Shown here: one piece after another, positions 19,611 through 27,192 of the stretch
Layout of the letters: each line of letters starts with the position of its first letter
How positions within the stretch are numbered: the first letter of the stretch is position 1
Source of the DNA: Bacillus dicomae
Lineage (GTDB): Bacteria > Bacillota > Bacilli > Bacillales > Bacillaceae_G
Direction of reading: 5' to 3'
DNA length: 50,505 nucleotides
NCBI RefSeq assembly: GCF_006494425.1
Contig: NZ_VHIV01000014.1
Span: 1-50,505 of the forward strand
Translations under genes and position numbers: made by a program
Notes under the pieces: model-generated
Seen by the model: only the letters and a program-made list of their open reading frames with translations
Database searches by the model: none
What the model was told of the DNA's origin: nothing

Positions 19611-19844
19611 ATGCAAGAAATTCAAGATTTAAAGCAAGAGATCCAACAAATCAAGTCAGACCAGAAAGATATGCAGCGTGATATTCGCAACTTGGAAACA
19701 CGTACTACAGTCAATGAAAAGGATATTGTAAATATAAATAAGCTTCTTGATAAAATCAGCGCCAATACCACTTGGATTCTACGAATTATTATAGGAGCAA
19801 TTGTAGCTGGCCTATTAGGATTACTAATGAAAGGCGGCATGTAA
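19611..19844 (+). CDS. XhlA-like haemolysin/holin accessory
   Basis: 77 residues: a coiled N-terminal half (QDLKQEIQQIKSDQKDMQRDIRNLE) and one C-terminal membrane segment (ILRIIIGAIVAGLLGLLM), the XhlA layout of PBSX. ATG 19611 follows AAAAGGAGCTG. First gene of the lysis cassette. Confidence 0.88.
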   Translation: MQEIQDLKQEIQQIKSDQKDMQRDIRNLETRTTVNEKDIVNINKLLDKISANTTWILRIIIGAIVAGLLGLLMKGGM

Positions 19845-19845
19845 T

Positions 19846-20049
19846 ATGTCAAAAGAGAATATCAAAAAACGATTCCGCAACTGGCGTACCTGGGTTGCGG
19901 TTTTTTCATTGGTTGGATTTTTATTTACTAAATTCGGAATGCCTGAAGCAAAGAACTTCCTTGAAGAATTGCTTCCCTATGTATTTGCGGTAGGTGTCTC
20001 ACTTGGTATTTGGACAGATCACGAAGAAAAAGGAGAAGATGTTAAATGA
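19846..20049 (+). CDS. holin, phi-LC3 type
   Basis: 67 residues with two hydrophobic segments (WVAVFSLVGFLF and LLPYVFAVGVSLGIW) and a charged tail starting TDHEEKG, the phi-LC3 holin pattern. Would permeabilise the membrane. It ends overlapping the endolysin start. Confidence 0.88.
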   Translation: MSKENIKKRFRNWRTWVAVFSLVGFLFTKFGMPEAKNFLEELLPYVFAVGVSLGIWTDHEEKGEDVK

Positions 20050-21110
20050 AAAAATCAATCAAACTAGCTTCCTCTGTATTTATGACTCTATTGCTCCTGT
20101 TAAGTTTTGCTACAGGAGCTTTTGCTGATAGAACACTTATTATTCCTGATTTACCAAAGCAGTCATACCGCTATGGTGTAGGTGCTTATGAAGGCGTTGT
20201 GGCGCACTCTACAGCAACTCCAGAAGCGCCAGCTATTAATATTCAAAAGTATGAGTCTCGTACATGGCGCTCGGCTTTTGTACATTACGCAGTTGATTGG
20301 AATGAAACAATCCAAATTGCGGATACCAAATACATTGCTTATGGAGCTGGATCAGGAGCAAATAAACGATTTGTTCATGTAGAATTATGCGAAACGAGAG
20401 ATTACGAAAAATTTAAACGTAGCTACGATAAATACGTTAAGCTATTGGCTAAAATCCTTCGTGACCGTGGAATATCAGTAGAAAAAGGATTGTGGACTCA
20501 CTACGATGTGACGAAATATCTTGGCGGTACAGATCATGAAGACCCACTTGATTACTTAAAGTCTCATGGCGTTTCAGAAGCTCAATTCCGCGCTGATGTA
20601 CAACGAGCATACAATAATTCTAGTGTGGATGTTTCTGTACCTAATAAGCCATCTAATCCAGCAGAAGTTCCAACAGCTGTAACAGACGGAATCGCGTATA
20701 TTGAAGGTTACAATGTTAACTTACGTAAAGGACCTGGTACAAGCTATTCTAAGATGCGTCAGTTAAACAAACCAGAAGCTTATGTTGTATGGGCTGAAAA
20801 AGATGGTTGGTTAAACCTTGGCGGTGAACAATGGGTTAAAAATGATCCATCTTATGTGAAGTTTAGTAAGAAAAGTACAGTGGATTCCTCTATTGTAGGT
20901 AAACGTGTTGTTTCTAAAGTTAATAACCTACGATTCTATGATGCTCCATCTTGGCAGGATAAAGATGTTTCTGGTTCTGTAGATGCGGGTTTAGGTTTTA
21001 CAATTGACGCAAAAATAAACGTAAATGGATCCCCGCAATATAAAGTGCACAATAGTAAAGGTGAAACGTACTATATTACTGCAAGTGAAGCCTACGTGTA
21101 TGTGAAGTAG
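20046..21110 (+). CDS. endolysin: secreted N-acetylmuramoyl-L-alanine amidase with SH3 domains
   Basis: 354 residues. Cleaves the amide between muramic acid and the stem peptide. Residues 1-27 are a Sec signal peptide (KKSIKLASS, hydrophobic core, AFA cleavage site), uncommon for phage lysins. Residues 30-195 form an Amidase_2 domain with zinc-ligand candidates His in VVAHSTAT and His in TDHEDPLDY. Two SH3-type wall-binding domains follow (YNVNLRKGPGTSYSKM; NNLRFYDAPSW). Last gene of the late operon, with a strong terminator behind it. Confidence 0.92.
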   Translation: MKKSIKLASSVFMTLLLLLSFATGAFADRTLIIPDLPKQSYRYGVGAYEGVVAHSTATPEAPAINIQKYESRTWRSAFVHYAVDWNETIQIADTKYIAYGAGSGANKRFVHVELCETRDYEKFKRSYDKYVKLLAKILRDRGISVEKGLWTHYDVTKYLGGTDHEDPLDYLKSHGVSEAQFRADVQRAYNNSSVDVSVPNKPSNPAEVPTAVTDGIAYIEGYNVNLRKGPGTSYSKMRQLNKPEAYVVWAEKDGWLNLGGEQWVKNDPSYVKFSKKSTVDSSIVGKRVVSKVNNLRFYDAPSWQDKDVSGSVDAGLGFTIDAKINVNGSPQYKVHNSKGETYYITASEAYVYVK

Positions 21111-21113
21111 GGT

Positions 21114-21154
21114 AAAAGAGGGATTACCCAAATGTGGGGAATCCCTCTTTTTTT
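21114..21154 (+). terminator. terminator of the late operon, probably bidirectional
   Basis: Stem AAAAGAGGGATT / AATCCCTCTTTT plus CCC/GGG beyond one mismatch, with T runs on both strands. It lies between the converging endolysin and yolD-like genes. Confidence 0.9.
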
Positions 21155-21509
21155 ATTCAGTGACATCGACAATTTCATCAAATTTAAATGCCGTATGTAA
21201 ATTAAATGCATCTGTACAATGCACCGTATTAGTATGTAAATCAATTCGTATAACAGTTATGTACATATTGCTGATAAATCCATCTCGATAAAACGAAATA
21301 AGTATATCTTCCTGCCTCTGCATGGAATCAATCAGAGCACGTTCTATACGTTCTTTTGTATCCTGCGTAAGCATCGGTTTAGGTACTTTGTTTAACTCAC
21401 CCATTATCTCTCTAATTCCTGCAAATTGCTCTGGCATACTGGCAAACGGTTGCCACTTAATCATATCGCGTCCCTTAATCTTTGGTACGCCCCAACTGTG
21501 ATTTTCCAT
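21153..21509 (-). CDS. YolD-like protein
   Basis: 118 residues. KGRDMIKWQPFASMPEQFAGI is the YolD-like signature; the C-terminal half has the family's DAFNLHTAFKFDEIVDV. In Bacilli such proteins usually accompany UvrX-type polymerases; none is in this window. ATG 21509 follows GGGGG; an upstream in-frame ATG at 21542 is less likely. A consensus LexA box lies upstream, so SOS induction is expected. Confidence 0.87.
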   Translation of the reverse strand: MENHSWGVPKIKGRDMIKWQPFASMPEQFAGIREIMGELNKVPKPMLTQDTKERIERALIDSMQRQEDILISFYRDGFISNMYITVIRIDLHTNTVHCTDAFNLHTAFKFDEIVDVTE

Positions 21510-21548
21510 GATGATCCCCCGATTCGTGTAATTTATGTTCATTATACA

Positions 21549-21562
21549 CGAACATACGTTCT
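21549..21562 (-). promoter_or_regulatory. LexA (DinR) box
   Basis: CGAACATACGTTCT matches the Bacillus LexA consensus CGAAC-N4-GTTCG at all but the last base. It lies 40 bases upstream of the chosen start of the yolD-like gene. Confidence 0.85.
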
Positions 21563-21592
21563 TTTAAAAGGGTGATAACAGAAAAAAGTTCG

Positions 21593-21796
21593 TTATTCCT
21601 TACTAGGACGCATTATCCAATTCAGTTGTCTGGTACATCGCAATCTTGCTCCTAAGTGTGGACTTTTCCAAATGTCATTAGAATTTATTGTTTCGTCAAT
21701 GTATTCGTACATGACCTCCTTGGTATGTTCATGTATTTTCTCTTCAACTTGAATACCTGCATCTTTTTGAAATTGTTCAAATGTTTTTAAGTTCAT
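21593..21796 (-). CDS. small protein, unknown
   Basis: 67 residues (MNLKTFEQFQKDAGIQVEEKIHEHTKEV…), acidic and helical at the N-terminus, basic at the C-terminus. AAAAAAGGAGC ribosome binding site with suitable spacing. Upstream of the yolD-like gene but separated by the LexA box, so it is a distinct unit. Not recognised. Confidence 0.65.
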   Translation of the reverse strand: MNLKTFEQFQKDAGIQVEEKIHEHTKEVMYEYIDETINSNDIWKSPHLGARLRCTRQLNWIMRPSKE

Positions 21797-21999
21797 AGTT
21801 TTTTTGCTCCTTTTTTAATTAATTAAATATTCCGAAAACAAAAATGAGATTTATACCTTTTTCCTCTCTGCCCTCCAATCCATTAAAATTAACCGGTTAT
21901 TACTAATATAACAAAACTTAGACTAAACCTTTGAATATCGACTATAAAATTAAAATATTTTGGGATGGATTCGAAAAATATCTGTTAATTTAATTGTAA

Positions 22000-22085
22000 C
22001 CCAAACCGCGTTACTTACTTGATGGATAGCTGCGAAGCAACAGGCTATTTTCCTTCCCTATTTCTTAAGTAACTTTTGGTTCTTA
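22000..22085. ncRNA. structured element in the 21797-22276 gap
   Basis: The 480-base gap holds no gene I can support. It contains nested pairings: AACC (22004) with GGTT (22081), GTTACTTA (22010) with TAAGTAAC (22073), ATAGC (22026) with GCTAT (22048), and TGC-GAA-GCA inside. No T run follows, so it is not a simple terminator. It could be a small RNA or an origin or regulatory fold. Strand undetermined. Confidence 0.4.
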
Positions 22086-22260
22086 TCTAATATAACAGCA
22101 GGACTACAAATCCCCCATGAACGACCCTATAAATGAAAAATATTTTAGACAGGCAACAAAATCATATCCCACGCATATAGCTAATAGCGTACAGCGCGCT
22201 TATAGCTAACCAACAAGTCCACTAACAAAGTAGGGCTATTTTTTATGCCTATTTTGGTAA

Positions 22261-22274
22261 TAGCGGTACTATCG
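22261..22274 (-). repeat. ACCGCTA operator-like repeat, copy 1
   Basis: On the minus strand CGATAGTACCGCTA, identical at 13 of 14 positions to the plus-strand copy at 22625. It lies just past the HTH gene's stop. Confidence 0.5.
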
Positions 22275-22276
22275 TT

Positions 22277-22507
22277 TTACATAGACCAAAAGTCAGTAAC
22301 TTGCTTTCTTGGTTCATGTTTCCTAACTATCTTCATGATCTTCTGCATGGTATTTGGAGAAGGTACATAATCCTTATCGTTACATAACTGTCCCAACGTA
22401 TTTCTGTTCACTTTACTAGCCTTTGAAAACTCCTGTATTGAATAATCATAGTTGGCTAGAAATTTAGCTAACTTTGTTTTGTGTCTCCCGATACCTCTAC
22501 CCCACAC
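22277..22507 (-). CDS. Xre-type HTH protein
   Basis: 76 residues with an HTH (YSIQEFSKASKVNRNTLGQLCND) and C-terminal helices. The start is GTG 22507, exactly 8 bases behind GGAGG; an upstream TTG at 22555 has no ribosome binding site. ACCGCTA-type repeats on both sides may be its operators. Likely regulates the neighbouring conjugation-like or replication genes. Confidence 0.72.
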   Translation of the reverse strand: MWGRGIGRHKTKLAKFLANYDYSIQEFSKASKVNRNTLGQLCNDKDYVPSPNTMQKIMKIVRKHEPRKQVTDFWSM

Positions 22508-22624
22508 ATGAATCTCCTCCGTAATCTTTTTTAACCATCCTTGTCCAAAATGCAAAAAAATATACGCAACTGCAAAATAGATTAGGCATATTGTTCAAGC
22601 GGTACGAAATACTTTTTAACAAAG

Positions 22625-22638
22625 CGATATTACCGCTA
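22625..22638 (+). repeat. ACCGCTA operator-like repeat, copy 2
   Basis: CGATATTACCGCTA, 23 bases before the next gene's start codon. The preceding AACAAAGCGATATTA recurs at 30672, ahead of the tiny toxin-like gene. Confidence 0.5.
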
Positions 22639-22660
22639 CTACCAAAAGGGAGTGTTACAG

Positions 22661-22996
22661 ATGGCTAAATTCAGTAAGCCAGTAGCATTTAACGAGAAGA
22701 ATGAGAAAGATAGATTAATGCTACAACACGTTAAACGTCGTAATTTTAGCGGATACGTTAAGAAATTACTTTGGGAAGCTATGAGTCTCGAAAAGATAGA
22801 AAAAGCGAATGTAGAGCAATCTGAACAGACAAATATGGAGAATGTAGAAATTAAAGAAGAGAAAAAGATAACTCCTGTTTCTAAACCGCAACCGACTGCA
22901 TCCGAACGGATTCAACAACTTAAATCACAAACAAAGAAGCAGCAGACCTCACCAAGCCCACTGCCATTTATGCCATCTAGCTCACGAAAATATTAA
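22661..22996 (+). CDS. RHH-like small protein at head of conjugation-like module
   Basis: 111 residues. The N-terminal part (LMLQHVKRRNFSGYVKKLLWEAM) looks like a ribbon-helix-helix DNA-binding segment. The rest is Glu/Lys/Pro-rich and probably disordered. ATG 22661 follows AAAAGGGAG. As first gene of the module it may be a relaxosome-like or regulatory protein. Function is inferred from the fold only. Confidence 0.65.
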   Translation: MAKFSKPVAFNEKNEKDRLMLQHVKRRNFSGYVKKLLWEAMSLEKIEKANVEQSEQTNMENVEIKEEKKITPVSKPQPTASERIQQLKSQTKKQQTSPSPLPFMPSSSRKY

Positions 22997-23045
22997 CTAA
23001 CATACCAATAACCGCTCCTGCTGCTACAGCGATAGCTACGTGCAT
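22977..23045 (-). CDS. 22-residue hydrophobic peptide
   Basis: Tiny minus-strand frame (MHVAIAVAAGAVIGMLVNIFVS) with a strong CGGAGGG site 8 bases before ATG 23045. One membrane segment. It overlaps the end of the converging plus-strand gene. An imperfect inverted repeat (GGACATA / TATATCC) lies just upstream. Resembles type I toxin or holin-like peptides in layout; no antisense partner was identified. Confidence 0.5.
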   Translation of the reverse strand: MHVAIAVAAGAVIGMLVNIFVS

Positions 23046-23120
23046 CGTTAATCCCTCCGTTTTTTAGGATATATCTTTAGTATGTCCTGTTAAAAAAATA
23101 ACATGTGAGAGGTGTACATC

Positions 23121-23474
23121 ATGGCGAAAACAGAGGTAATACCGTTTCGTTCGTTTATGGATGGAAGTTATAAAAACAAGGATAAAAGTGATATTACCGT
23201 TTTAAAAAGAGTTATTACCGCTACTAGCGGTTCACTTATCATGATTCTACCCAGAGCGGCGTTTGCGGCTACAGTTAATAGCACTTTCGGAAACGTCCAC
23301 GGGGCAATTATGAACGGATTTGATGCAGGAGTAGTGCTTGTCATTATGTTTTCTGGAGCAAGCTGGGCGCTCGGGCATCGTACAAAGGCGTTAGAAATCC
23401 TTATAGGCGTGTCTTGTGGATATATTTTGGCAAGACACGCAATAGATATACGCGATTTTCTAAAAGGGATATAA
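23121..23474 (+). CDS. VirB2/TrbC-like pilin-type membrane protein
   Basis: 117 residues. A hydrophobic leader ends in RAAFA, followed by a second hydrophobic stretch (AGVVLVIMFSGASWAL) and a third (ALEILIGVSCGYILA), the size and layout of TrbC/VirB2 pilins. ATG 23121 follows GAGAGGTG. An exact ACCGCTA-C-TAGCGGT palindrome lies inside the gene at 23217-23231. Confidence 0.55.
   Translation: MAKTEVIPFRSFMDGSYKNKDKSDITVLKRVITATSGSLIMILPRAAFAATVNSTFGNVHGAIMNGFDAGVVLVIMFSGASWALGHRTKALEILIGVSCGYILARHAIDIRDFLKGI
23217..23231. repeat. perfect ACCGCTA palindrome, copy 3
   Basis: ACCGCTA-C-TAGCGGT, two 7-base arms around one base, within the pilin-like gene. It shares its half-site with the repeats at 22261 and 22625. 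Confidence 0.5.
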
Positions 23475-23487
23475 GGGGGATATATAA

Positions 23488-23619
23488 ATGGGAGCAGAAT
23501 TTTGTGAAGTGTGCGGCGTTGAAATAGTTTGTGGAGATTTATGCAACGATTGTGATTGTAAACACGGCTCTGAAAAGGTATATACACCTATATTTGCTGA
23601 TGGGGAGGAAGTGTTATGA
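23488..23619 (+). CDS. Cys-rich mini protein
   Basis: 43 residues with CEVCG and a CNDCDC cluster, probably a zinc knuckle. AAGGGGGAT upstream. Stop overlaps the next start (ATGA). Role unknown. Confidence 0.65.
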   Translation: MGAEFCEVCGVEIVCGDLCNDCDCKHGSEKVYTPIFADGEEVL

Positions 23620-23969
23620 GATTCATCTTAGATGGTGGAAAAATGGTTTTAGCTAATGCAGGTGGTTACATCGGTGAAAAAGCAAAAGAAGGTTCATTTA
23701 TGGATGCTTTAAACAACTTTAGCGATAGCATTGTTCATACAGAAATAGAGTTCATTTTAAAACCGATTGGTCACTTCTTTAAAGAATGTGGGGCATTACT
23801 TTGGGATTGGTTTATTGTGAATCTTCCTGATTTGATGGGATACACAACAATAGCAGCAGGTGCCTTTATCATCATTTCATCCATGTTAGGGAAAGGGAGC
23901 CTTATGAAGACAGTAAGTTGGTATACAGCTCTTTTGATTCTTGCTCTTACGATCCTTGGAGGTGTGTGA
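23616..23969 (+). CDS. membrane protein of conjugation-like module
   Basis: 117 residues with hydrophobic segments near 75-90 (YTTIAAGAFIIISSML) and 101-116. It begins inside the previous stop and ends one base before the ATPase start, so the three genes form a coupled set with the ATPase. May anchor the ATPase in the membrane. Confidence 0.7.
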   Translation: MRFILDGGKMVLANAGGYIGEKAKEGSFMDALNNFSDSIVHTEIEFILKPIGHFFKECGALLWDWFIVNLPDLMGYTTIAAGAFIIISSMLGKGSLMKTVSWYTALLILALTILGGV

Positions 23970-23970
23970 A

Positions 23971-26523
23971 GTGGATGTGAAAAAAGAAGAGAATGTACCG
24001 GATCAGGAGCAGAAGTTTTACTACCCTGCTATTTATCTTGGTGGTGTGCCAGCAGAAATACCAAAGAAGAAAAAGAAGTGGTGGAAACGCACTGAAACAA
24101 TAACTTGGTCGGATTTCTTTCAAGCGCAGCAAAATAAAATGGTTGTGTATCGTATTATTCCGCACAGTAATGTTACCAATAACACGCGTCGATTATGGAA
24201 AGCGATTTACAAGATGTACGAAATGTATGAAGCACCAGGAACGCGTCTGGAACGTGACGGACTCCGCTTTGTATATCGCGAAAAGGATTTATTTTGGTTC
24301 GATGTGATATTTAAACAAGAGGACGGACAGAAGAAAATCGAGTTTTATGTATCTACATCAGAATATCAAGCAACCAAGTTAAAACGTAAATTAGAAAATA
24401 AGATGAGTGTCACAATTAAAGAAACTTCCCTCGAGCAAATACAAGTCCCAGAAGAAAACACGATAGTCCAGGAGTTAAAGTATCTAAAACACGATATATT
24501 TAGCTTGAACACAAATGCAAACGAGCAAAAGACACCTATTGCATCAGTCATGAACACAATAGACGAATTACAGCTTGATGGTGACTTTGCAAGGCTGAGT
24601 ATCTGTAATGAAGCAGAGAACCGTCAGAAATGGATAAAGAACGCATCTTGGGCTTACGAGAAGCTTTCTAAAGGAAAAGTACCTCAAAGAGCCACAATAA
24701 ACTCCAGAATGGTGCTAGGGGCTTCAAAACAGGCACTTGGTGGTTTCGTGAATGAGGTGAATTTCTTAATTACGGACTTGTTTAATGCTTTATCAAATAC
24801 CTTTTTCAAAAGTAATAAGTCGTATGAGAAAGGGAAAGTAGTTGATAAGCCGTTTAGCTTGGAAGACGAGATAAACTCACGCCATATCAGTAATGCAAGT
24901 CGTGAAAAGTTAAATAATCCTGTTTTTAAAAGTCATATACGCATAGTGGCACACTCACAAGACCGCCTAACGCGTGAAACGATTAGTGAAACCTTATCCC
25001 TCTCATTTAGTGAAATAGCGGATAATAACGAACTACACGGCGTTAAAATTAACATAAAAAGCAGAAAAAAAGAGGTTATCCAAGAGTTAAATACATTACA
25101 CCTCTCCAAACGTACGAAAATGAATGGTAACGTTAATTTAATCTCAACTGATGAAATGGCTAAGTTAGCAATGCAGATGCCTACAGCAGAACTGCAACGA
25201 CGTTACGAAGAAGCGCTGAGTGTGAAGAAAAGAACAGAAACAGATATTCCAAGTGTATTATGCGATCCGAACGGAATTCATTTAGGAGAGAGTGAATTAA
25301 AGGATAAGAAAATACCAATCTATTTTCCCGTTAAAAACCCTGACGAATTGTATCGTGGTTATACATTTATTGGCGGGCAAGGGAATGGAAAAGATACAGC
25401 AATTAAAAACTGGGTAGTAGACGGATGTTTAAATCATGGTATTAGCGCTATTATCCCTGAAGTAATTTGCGAAGCTGGAGAGCGTGGTATGGCTGACGGC
25501 ATTAGGGATGCTCTGCCTTCTGACAAAATAATAGATATTGATTTAAGTGATGAAAACTACATTGTTCCTATGGATCTGACAGAAGTAATTACAAAGTTAG
25601 GTCGCAAAGGTGCAAGCAGGTTTGCTGATGAAGTTATAGATTTCTTTGGAGATATGGAGAAAATGGCACGTTCTAAACGTTACTTAAAAGCAGCAGCTAA
25701 GGCATCAGGTGGTTCTTTGTTCAATATTAAGAGAATTCTAGAGGATGAAGAGTTCCGTGTAAGTATAATTGAACAACTCCTCCAAGAAGGAAATAAGAGA
25801 TTAGCAGAAGAGTTACTTTCCTGGGGAGATAACGAAGAGTTAGGGAGTAAAGCGGATGCGGTGTTAAATAGATTAGATGATTTCTTTGGTAACGACACCT
25901 TGTATGATATCTTCTCGCAAGAACCGAAGAAAGAGGTGGATTTTGCTAAATGGATGCAGGAAGGGAAAGTCGTTATTATACGTATACCAAACCGCAAGCT
26001 AGGTGAATTAGCATCTAAAACGCTTGTCCACTGGATCACATTGAAAACATTTATGACAAGGATGCTTATGAGTAAAGAAGAACAGAGCAGGGGATGCTTC
26101 GTTGTATTTAATGAACCTGAGCAGTACGCGACAGAGGGACTAACTAAATTAATGGGGCGTATTGGTACAGAAGGGCGCAAGGAACGACTTGGAGCGTTAT
26201 ATGCATTCCATCATTGGAATAAGTTGCCGCACTCTTTACAGGAGAATTTACAAGGTGGTGGAGTGCAACAAATCCTTTTCTCGAACGACCACATTAAAAC
26301 ATTTGAGTTGTCCCAACATCGACTGGAACCAACTATTTCAATTGATGATGCAGCAAGATTACCACGATTCCATGCAATCATTTCTGTAAGAGCTGGCGGT
26401 GATCTACAACATGCGTTCATCTGCAAAATGAAACCACCTGTTGAACAGAAATATAGTAACTCTTCCCTAACTAAACAGCACACCCAGTTGTACGGCAGAA
26501 GCTGGGAAGAGTTACAGGGGTAA
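23971..26523 (+). CDS. VirD4/TcpA/FtsK-type DNA-translocase ATPase
   Basis: 850 residues. A cytosolic N-terminal domain (about 1-450) is followed by a HerA/FtsK-like ATPase. The P-loop reads GGQGNGKDT, with Asp after the Lys where Ser/Thr is usual. The Walker B-like strand reads CFVVFNEPEQY. GTG 23971 follows GGAGG by 9 bases. Comparable FtsK-like genes are known next to replication genes in Wbeta/Gamma-like phages. It may move DNA or act as a coupling protein. Confidence 0.8.
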   Translation: MDVKKEENVPDQEQKFYYPAIYLGGVPAEIPKKKKKWWKRTETITWSDFFQAQQNKMVVYRIIPHSNVTNNTRRLWKAIYKMYEMYEAPGTRLERDGLRFVYREKDLFWFDVIFKQEDGQKKIEFYVSTSEYQATKLKRKLENKMSVTIKETSLEQIQVPEENTIVQELKYLKHDIFSLNTNANEQKTPIASVMNTIDELQLDGDFARLSICNEAENRQKWIKNASWAYEKLSKGKVPQRATINSRMVLGASKQALGGFVNEVNFLITDLFNALSNTFFKSNKSYEKGKVVDKPFSLEDEINSRHISNASREKLNNPVFKSHIRIVAHSQDRLTRETISETLSLSFSEIADNNELHGVKINIKSRKKEVIQELNTLHLSKRTKMNGNVNLISTDEMAKLAMQMPTAELQRRYEEALSVKKRTETDIPSVLCDPNGIHLGESELKDKKIPIYFPVKNPDELYRGYTFIGGQGNGKDTAIKNWVVDGCLNHGISAIIPEVICEAGERGMADGIRDALPSDKIIDIDLSDENYIVPMDLTEVITKLGRKGASRFADEVIDFFGDMEKMARSKRYLKAAAKASGGSLFNIKRILEDEEFRVSIIEQLLQEGNKRLAEELLSWGDNEELGSKADAVLNRLDDFFGNDTLYDIFSQEPKKEVDFAKWMQEGKVVIIRIPNRKLGELASKTLVHWITLKTFMTRMLMSKEEQSRGCFVVFNEPEQYATEGLTKLMGRIGTEGRKERLGALYAFHHWNKLPHSLQENLQGGGVQQILFSNDHIKTFELSQHRLEPTISIDDAARLPRFHAIISVRAGGDLQHAFICKMKPPVEQKYSNSSLTKQHTQLYGRSWEELQG

Positions 26524-26565
26524 CAGACAATATCTATGTTATGTAATCGTATAAGGATATAGAAT

Positions 26566-26590
26566 AAAAAGCCTTGTAGTAGGCTTTTTT
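26566..26590 (+). terminator. terminator after the ATPase gene
   Basis: AAAAAGCCT / AGGCTTTTT perfect 9-base stem and T run. Confidence 0.9.
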
Positions 26591-26644
26591 CTTTGTTGTA
26601 TAAACATATTTTTAACGTTTAATAAACATTTAAAATAACAATAT

Positions 26645-26678
26645 ATTAACGTTAATGTTAACGTTAATAAAACGTTTT
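26645..26678. repeat. centromere-like palindrome cluster 1
   Basis: Two TTAACGTTAA palindromes 12 bases apart (26646, 26658) followed by AAAACGTTTT. Same motif in and upstream of the partition genes at 27050 and 27997. Likely parS and/or operator for the partition complex. Confidence 0.7.
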
Positions 26679-26712
26679 AACGATAAAAAATAAACCCTAC
26701 AAAGTGTAGAGT

Positions 26713-27192
26713 TTAAAGTAATCCTCTCTTTTCAAAGAAGTCACGGAAAATTCTATTAGCAAGTTCTGATTGTGCCCCTCGTTGAGGTTTCTTACCTAAT
26801 ACCTTTTGGAATGCTTGTCTTACATCCTTATCTAAATGGAACCCAACTACTTTCTTTTCTTGTTCCACTTTTAAGAAATCTAATATGTCATCTTGCTTCA
26901 TAATGGGAGTTGGATCTTTAGGTGTTCCGGGATCAGGATCAGTATCTCCAGGTGTTGCTCCTGTAGGCACTTCAAGGACATTCTTTCCAGTAGGAGTTTC
27001 TTTTGGTTCTTCCGGAAGCTTAGTTTCCCCTTCGTTTTCTAATGTTTTATTAACGTTAACATTAACGTTATCTATATGTTCCGGTAACGTTTCATTATCA
27101 TTATTTTTATGTTGTTCTTCTTTTGATTCTTCAGTCGTCCTAACTGCGCTATCACCAAACAAATCAGCTATATTGCGGTTGCTCATGTTCAT
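26713..27192 (-). CDS. partition DNA-binding partner, RHH type
   Basis: 159 residues. A long charged, Pro/Glu/Thr-rich N-terminal region precedes a C-terminal basic domain (VVGFHLDKDVRQAFQKVLGKK … NRIFRDFFEKRG) like a ribbon-helix-helix. It overlaps the parA 3' end and shares its transcript. AAGGAG lies 4 bases before ATG 27192 and 10 bases before a second ATG at 27186. The palindrome pair at 27050 falls inside this gene and encodes its NVNVN segment. Confidence 0.68.
   Translation of the reverse strand: MNMSNRNIADLFGDSAVRTTEESKEEQHKNNDNETLPEHIDNVNVNVNKTLENEGETKLPEEPKETPTGKNVLEVPTGATPGDTDPDPGTPKDPTPIMKQDDILDFLKVEQEKKVVGFHLDKDVRQAFQKVLGKKPQRGAQSELANRIFRDFFEKRGLL
27049..27070. repeat. centromere-like palindrome cluster 2
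   Basis: TTAACGTTAA at 27050 and TTAACGTTA 12 bases on, inside the partition partner gene. Confidence 0.65.

Noticed and set aside
19565-21110. An attP core near the tyrosine recombinase
   Set aside because: No arm-type repeats or tRNA-like core was seen; cannot be judged without host sequence.
25680-26180. Minus-strand frame of 166 codons inside the ATPase gene
   Set aside because: Antisense shadow; serine/leucine-rich composition and no ribosome binding site.
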